DNA from: Deltaproteobacteria bacterium
Lineage (GTDB): Bacteria > Myxococcota_A > UBA9160 > PR03
Direction of reading: 5' to 3'
Length of the DNA: 7,871 nt
Assembly: GCA_018262315.1 (NCBI GenBank)
Contig: JAGSPS010000289.1
Span: 1 to 7,871 of the forward strand
This document shows, one piece after another, positions 6,458 to 7,871 of this stretch. The notes below the pieces were generated by a model. That model saw nothing but the letters and a program-made list of their open reading frames with translations, did no database searches and had not been told where the DNA came from. The position numbers and the translations under genes are program-made. The first letter of the stretch is position 1, and every line of letters begins with the position of its first letter.

Positions 6458-7417
6458 GTGCCTTCCGCCGCTACCTTGCGCGCCGTGCGTCGCATCCTGC
6501 TCACCACCGCGCTCCTCGTCATCGCCATCATCGCCGGCCTGCCGCTGCTGGTCCGCGCTCCGGACCTTTCGGCGCTGCCGCAGCGCGAGCGCGCCATCGG
6601 CATTGGCGCGGACGTCGAGTTGAACGTCTCGGAACTCGGCAGCGGATCGCCCGTCGTGCTGGTCCACGGACTGCCGTCGAACATCGGCGACTGGGCGGAG
6701 GTTCCCGCGCGGCTCGCCGCGCTCGGCCATCACGTGATCGTGTACGACCGCGCCGGCTACGGCTGGTCGAGCCGACCGCCCGTCGCGGGCGACGCCTACA
6801 CGCTCGGCTCCAACGCGCGCGAGCTCGGCGCCCTGCTCGATCAACTCGGCATCCCGCGCGCGGCGCTGGTGGGCTGGTCGTACGGCGGCGGGATCGTACA
6901 GCGCTTCGCGCTCGAGCATCCGCGGCGCGTGAGCCAGTTGGTGCTGCTCGGATCAGTCGGGCCGGCGATCCCGGACGCTCCGGATGATTTCATCGGGCGA
7001 CTCGGCCGCTCGCCGATCGGGCCCGCGCTGTTCCGCTACGTGACGTCGGTGCCGCCGCTCGGTCGCGCCGTGCTCGCAGGCGCACTCGCCGACGTTTTTT
7101 CGGGCGCCGCGCAGATCCCGCCCGGCTTCCTCGACCGCAGCGCGGCGCAGATGGCGCTGCCCGGCACCGTCGACTCGTGGCTCGCCGAGGAGCGCAACGG
7201 CGGCTACGCGAAGCTGCGTCCCGAGGCGATCGCGACGCCGACGCTCGTCCTGCACGGCGACGACGATCGCGCCGTACGAAGGACGGTCGCCGAGGATCTC
7301 GCGCGGCGTCTGCCGCATGGAAAGCTCGTCTGGGTCGAAGGGGGGAGCCACATGCTGCCGGTCACGCATCCCGATCTGGTCGCGACGCGCATCCACGAGT
7401 GGATGACACAGCCGTGA
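6458..7417 (+). CDS. Membrane-anchored alpha/beta-hydrolase fold protein
   Basis: A 319-residue protein if translation begins at GTG 6458. A second GTG at 6485 would give a 310-residue form starting just before the membrane segment and is equally plausible; neither has a clear ribosome site. A hydrophobic stretch at about 13-32 (LLTTALLVIAIIAGLPLL) after two arginines is an N-terminal anchor or uncleaved signal, placing the enzyme on the periplasmic face. The hydrolase domain covers about 52-317: oxyanion motif VHGLPSN (69-75), YDRAGYGWS (96-104), nucleophile elbow GWSYGG with S141, the acid in LHGDDDRAV (probably D270), and H298 in GGSHMLPVTHP. The triad is thus complete and the cap region lies at about 170-250. 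The substrate (ester, lactone, epoxide or amide) cannot be told. The 4-nt overlap with the next gene implies cotranscription and coupled translation. Confidence 0.88.
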   Translation: MPSAATLRAVRRILLTTALLVIAIIAGLPLLVRAPDLSALPQRERAIGIGADVELNVSELGSGSPVVLVHGLPSNIGDWAEVPARLAALGHHVIVYDRAGYGWSSRPPVAGDAYTLGSNARELGALLDQLGIPRAALVGWSYGGGIVQRFALEHPRRVSQLVLLGSVGPAIPDAPDDFIGRLGRSPIGPALFRYVTSVPPLGRAVLAGALADVFSGAAQIPPGFLDRSAAQMALPGTVDSWLAEERNGGYAKLRPEAIATPTLVLHGDDDRAVRRTVAEDLARRLPHGKLVWVEGGSHMLPVTHPDLVATRIHEWMTQP

Positions 7418-7871
7418 AGAGCGCCACGCGGCGCGCCTCGCTGGCGGTCCTGTTCGCGGCGCTGCTCGCGTGCGGCCGCGACGAAGCCGGAGCGCCGCAG
7501 CGGGCGGAACCGCCCGAGCCCGCGCTCGACACGCTGCCCGTCGCGGTACTGCGCGTGCGCGATCGCGGCGAGATCCGGATCGCGCTGCGCCCCGACGCGG
7601 CGCCCCAGACGGTCGCAAACTTCGAGAAGCTGGCCGCCGAGAACTTCTACGAGGGCATCCTCTTCCACCGCGTGATTCCCGAGTTCATGATCCAGGCCGG
7701 CGACCCACTGTCGAAGGATCGCGACCCGCGCAACGACGGCATGGGCGGACCGGGTTACAAGATTCCCGATGAGATCAATGGGATCCACCATCGCCGCGGC
7801 ATCGTGTCGATGGCGAACGCCGGGCCCAATACGGGCGGCAGCCAGTTCTTCATCCTGGTCGGCGAGGCGCC
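7414..7871 (+). CDS. Lipoprotein cyclophilin-type peptidyl-prolyl isomerase, 3' partial
   Basis: The GTG at 7414 overlaps the hydrolase TGA (GTGA) and opens a frame that runs off the right edge after 152 codons. Residues 1-20 form a lipoprotein signal: RR at 6-7, hydrophobic core 8-18, and lipobox LLAC with C20 as the lipidated residue. G21 rather than Asp follows, which favours the outer membrane. After a Pro/Glu/Ala-rich linker (25-40) the cyclophilin domain begins at about 42. It shows NFYEGILFHRVIPEFMIQAGD (R86, F91, M92, Q94), the DGMGGPGYKIPDE loop (108-120), VSMANAGPNTGGSQFFI (131-147) with Q144 and F145. These are the catalytic and binding residues of active cyclophilins. Perhaps 50-70 residues, including the end of the domain, lie outside the window. 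It would act on envelope proteins at the membrane surface, in an operon with the anchored hydrolase. Confidence 0.92.
   Translation, partial: MKSATRRASLAVLFAALLACGRDEAGAPQRAEPPEPALDTLPVAVLRVRDRGEIRIALRPDAAPQTVANFEKLAAENFYEGILFHRVIPEFMIQAGDPLSKDRDPRNDGMGGPGYKIPDEINGIHHRRGIVSMANAGPNTGGSQFFILVGEA

Noticed and set aside
6386..6919. N-terminal extension of the ggt frame by 178 codons
   Set aside because: It runs antisense through the hydrolase gene, and a signal peptide starts at the internal ATG at 6385, which fits normal GGT length.
7204..7791. Minus-strand open frame opposite the hydrolase end and second cyclophilin
   Set aside because: The plus-strand frames there carry clear hydrolase and cyclophilin motifs; the antisense frame shows none.
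1..7871. tRNA, rRNA, CRISPR array, transposase, toxin-antitoxin or phage genes
   Set aside because: I looked on both strands and saw no such motifs. The only repeats are the two short tandem pairs near 1961-2025.

Overview
The window is very GC-rich (roughly 70% by eye) and densely coding, with six or seven genes and little spacer DNA. The content points to a Gram-negative bacterium: secreted periplasmic enzymes with Sec signal peptides, a beta-rich protein that looks like an outer-membrane barrel, and a lipoprotein with a clean lipobox. Four of the six visible starts are GTG. GC level, codon use and gene types would fit a deltaproteobacterial-type lineage (Myxococcota, Binatota or similar) or a high-GC gammaproteobacterium. 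The sequence alone does not settle this.

Layout: (1) 1-1955, plus strand, the C-terminal three quarters of a large double-unit M16 zinc metalloprotease, cut by the left edge. (2) 1956-2044, a convergent spacer holding two adjacent tandem repeats and GC-rich hairpins. (3) 2045-2626, minus strand, a periplasmic PpiA-type cyclophilin. (4) 2627-2760, a short divergent spacer. (5) 2761-3819, plus strand, a DUF1302-like putative outer-membrane protein that appears to lack the end of its barrel. (6) 3816-4589, minus strand, a GST-fold protein whose stop codon overlaps that of the gene before it. (7) 4592-6385, minus strand, a gamma-glutamyltranspeptidase placed 2 nt upstream of the GST-like gene and probably cotranscribed with it. 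(8) 6386-6457, a divergent spacer with a 23-bp imperfect palindrome. (9) 6458-7417, plus strand, a membrane-anchored alpha/beta hydrolase. (10) 7414 to the right edge, plus strand, a lipoprotein cyclophilin that overlaps the hydrolase by 4 nt and is cut by the window end.

Working together: much of the window concerns the cell envelope (protease, two prolyl isomerases, glutathione-degrading transpeptidase, barrel protein, anchored hydrolase). The GGT/GST-like pair is the clearest functional unit, joining periplasmic glutathione breakdown to a cytoplasmic GST-fold protein. No mobile element, CRISPR array, tRNA or rRNA was seen, and I see no convincing sign of a wholly new system. The points most worth a second look are the apparently truncated barrel protein at the CTAG stop-stop junction, the tandem-repeat spacer at 1957-2025, the GGT/GST-like coupling and the palindrome at 6414-6436.
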